Made by a program: the position numbers and the translations under genes. Below, piece after piece: positions 12,062 to 13,008 of a stretch of DNA of 13,008 nt. Every line of letters begins with the position of its first letter. Position 1 is the stretch's first letter. Under the pieces are notes generated by a model. It made no database searches. It worked only from the letters and a program-made list of their open reading frames with translations, and was not told the origin of the DNA. The DNA is from JAXHUH01 sp034211175 (GTDB lineage Bacteria > Actinomycetota > Acidimicrobiia > Acidimicrobiales > CAIXPF01): assembly GCA_034211175.1 (NCBI GenBank), contig JAXHUH010000304.1:1-13008 (forward strand), in the 5' to 3' direction.

Positions 12062-13008
12062 GGCCGCGAACCCGCGGTGCCGACCACGCCGGCCGCGTCG
12101 GCGCCGGTCGCGGTGGCGGACGGCCGGCTGCCGGGGAGGTGCGCGGTCACCACGAAGCCGCCGAGGGTGCCCGCACCGGTCTCCAGCTCGCCCCCCACGG
12201 CGGCGGCGCGCTCGCGCATGCCGAGCAGTCCGTGGCCGCCCGGAGGCGCCGACGGCGCCGGGCCGGGGCCGTTGTCGCGGACACGCACGTGCAGCCCGTC
12301 GGTCGCGAAGTCGAGCTCCACGTCGACCGCCGCGCCCGGTGCGTGCCGCCGGGCGTTGGTGAGCGCCTCCTGCACGATGCGGTACGCGGCAAGCTCCACC
12401 CCCTGATCGAGCGGGTACGGCGCACCGCGGAGGATCAGCCGGGTACTGGCCGCCGATGCGGTCCGGGCCGTGTCCAGCAGCTCGTTCAGCTCACGGAGCC
12501 CGGGCTGGGGCTGGCGCGCCGGCGCGTCCGCCGCGGTGTCCTCACGCAGCACGCCGAGGAGGCGGCGCATCTCCACGAGCGCCGTGCGGGCCGTGTCCCC
12601 GATCTCCGACAGGCGGCGCGCCCCGTCCTCGGGGAGGTCGGGCGTGGTCAGCCTTGCCGTCTCGGCCTGCACCGAGATCATCGAGATGTGGTGGGCGACG
12701 ACATCGTGGAGCTCGCGGCTGATGCGGGCGCGCTCGCCCCGCGCCGTGTGCCTGACGACGGAGTCGGCCAGGGCGTCGTCGCTGGCCCGGCGGGCCTCGT
12801 CGTCCCGGCGCGCCCGTCGTGTGGCGCCGAAGCCGGCGGCGGCCGGGGCGAGGGCGGCCGAGGCGACCGCCGGTACCAACACCGCGGTGTCGTCCGCGCC
12901 GACGAGCGCAGGGACGAGGAACGGCGCACCCAGGCACGGGCCCAGCCACGATGGCCCGTGGTCACCGGCCCGGAACGCGACGATCAGCAGGGCCGGGACC
13001 GCGGCGAG
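12058..13008 (-). CDS. Sensor histidine kinase, HisKA_3 type (5' end outside window)
   Basis: Partner kinase of the preceding regulator; 316 residues are visible and the frame stays open to the window edge, so the N-terminus is missing. The first ~60 visible residues (LLIVAF, LGAPFLVPALV, AVLVPAVASAALAPAAAGF) are hydrophobic and represent the last membrane segments. A charged linker, RRARRDDEARRASDD, leads to the H-box with RELHDVVAHHIS, phospho-acceptor His at visible residue 101. The N-box contains YRIVQEALTNARRH; the G1 box is intact (RDNGPGP) and the G2 box reads GHGLLGMRERA. An internal GTG at 12882 could be mistaken for the start, but it would remove the membrane part. The stop overlaps the regulator's ATG by 4 nt. 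Confidence 0.92.
   Translation of the reverse strand, partial: LAAVPALLIVAFRAGDHGPSWLGPCLGAPFLVPALVGADDTAVLVPAVASAALAPAAAGFGATRRARRDDEARRASDDALADSVVRHTARGERARISRELHDVVAHHISMISVQAETARLTTPDLPEDGARRLSEIGDTARTALVEMRRLLGVLREDTAADAPARQPQPGLRELNELLDTARTASAASTRLILRGAPYPLDQGVELAAYRIVQEALTNARRHAPGAAVDVELDFATDGLHVRVRDNGPGPAPSAPPGGHGLLGMRERAAAVGGELETGAGTLGGFVVTAHLPGSRPSATATGADAAGVVGTAGSRP

Overview
The window is very GC-rich, densely coded bacterial DNA. Third codon positions are nearly saturated with G/C, so most frames are open and GTG/TTG starts are common. Narrow-output two-component systems, an F420-type luciferase-like oxidoreductase, a 3-ketosteroid dehydrogenase-like flavoprotein and an Erm(37)-like methyltransferase together point to a high-GC Actinomycetota. 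An Acidimicrobiia-like or mycobacterium-like environmental lineage is my inference; nothing seen fixes the genus. No rRNA, tRNA, CRISPR array, insertion sequence or prophage gene was found, and no gene-free gap exceeds 300 bases.

Left part (1-3367): a membrane histidine kinase and a NarL/LuxR response regulator, overlapping by 4 nt, are followed 83 nt later by a short Erm-type 23S rRNA adenine methyltransferase that lacks the usual C-terminal domain. The 83-nt gap holds two tiny ORFs chained by GTGA/ATGA overlaps, the second carrying an Arg-Leu-Arg motif. A GNAT acetyltransferase converges on erm, and the two stop codons lie in opposite arms of one hairpin.

Middle part (3368-9426): on the minus strand, an LLM-class oxidoreductase and a membrane-anchored protein with a sigma-region-4-like N-terminus. 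On the plus strand, an EthD-domain protein, a tandem DUF427 protein, a VapBC toxin-antitoxin pair apparently expressed from a leaderless promoter, a small zinc-ribbon protein, a 17-C homopolymer, and a PrmC/HemK-like methyltransferase whose NPPY motif is altered.

Right part (9427-13008): a 553-aa KstD-like flavoprotein with an elaborate upstream region (palindrome over the -10, large 5'-UTR hairpin, strong ribosome binding site), convergent with a second response regulator/histidine kinase pair; that kinase runs off the window.

Most genes are ordinary chromosomal genes rather than one machine. The most interesting unit is the possible two-component system / leader peptide / erm cassette at 205-2698, which could be an inducible intrinsic macrolide-resistance locus; this regulatory link is inference from layout and short motifs.
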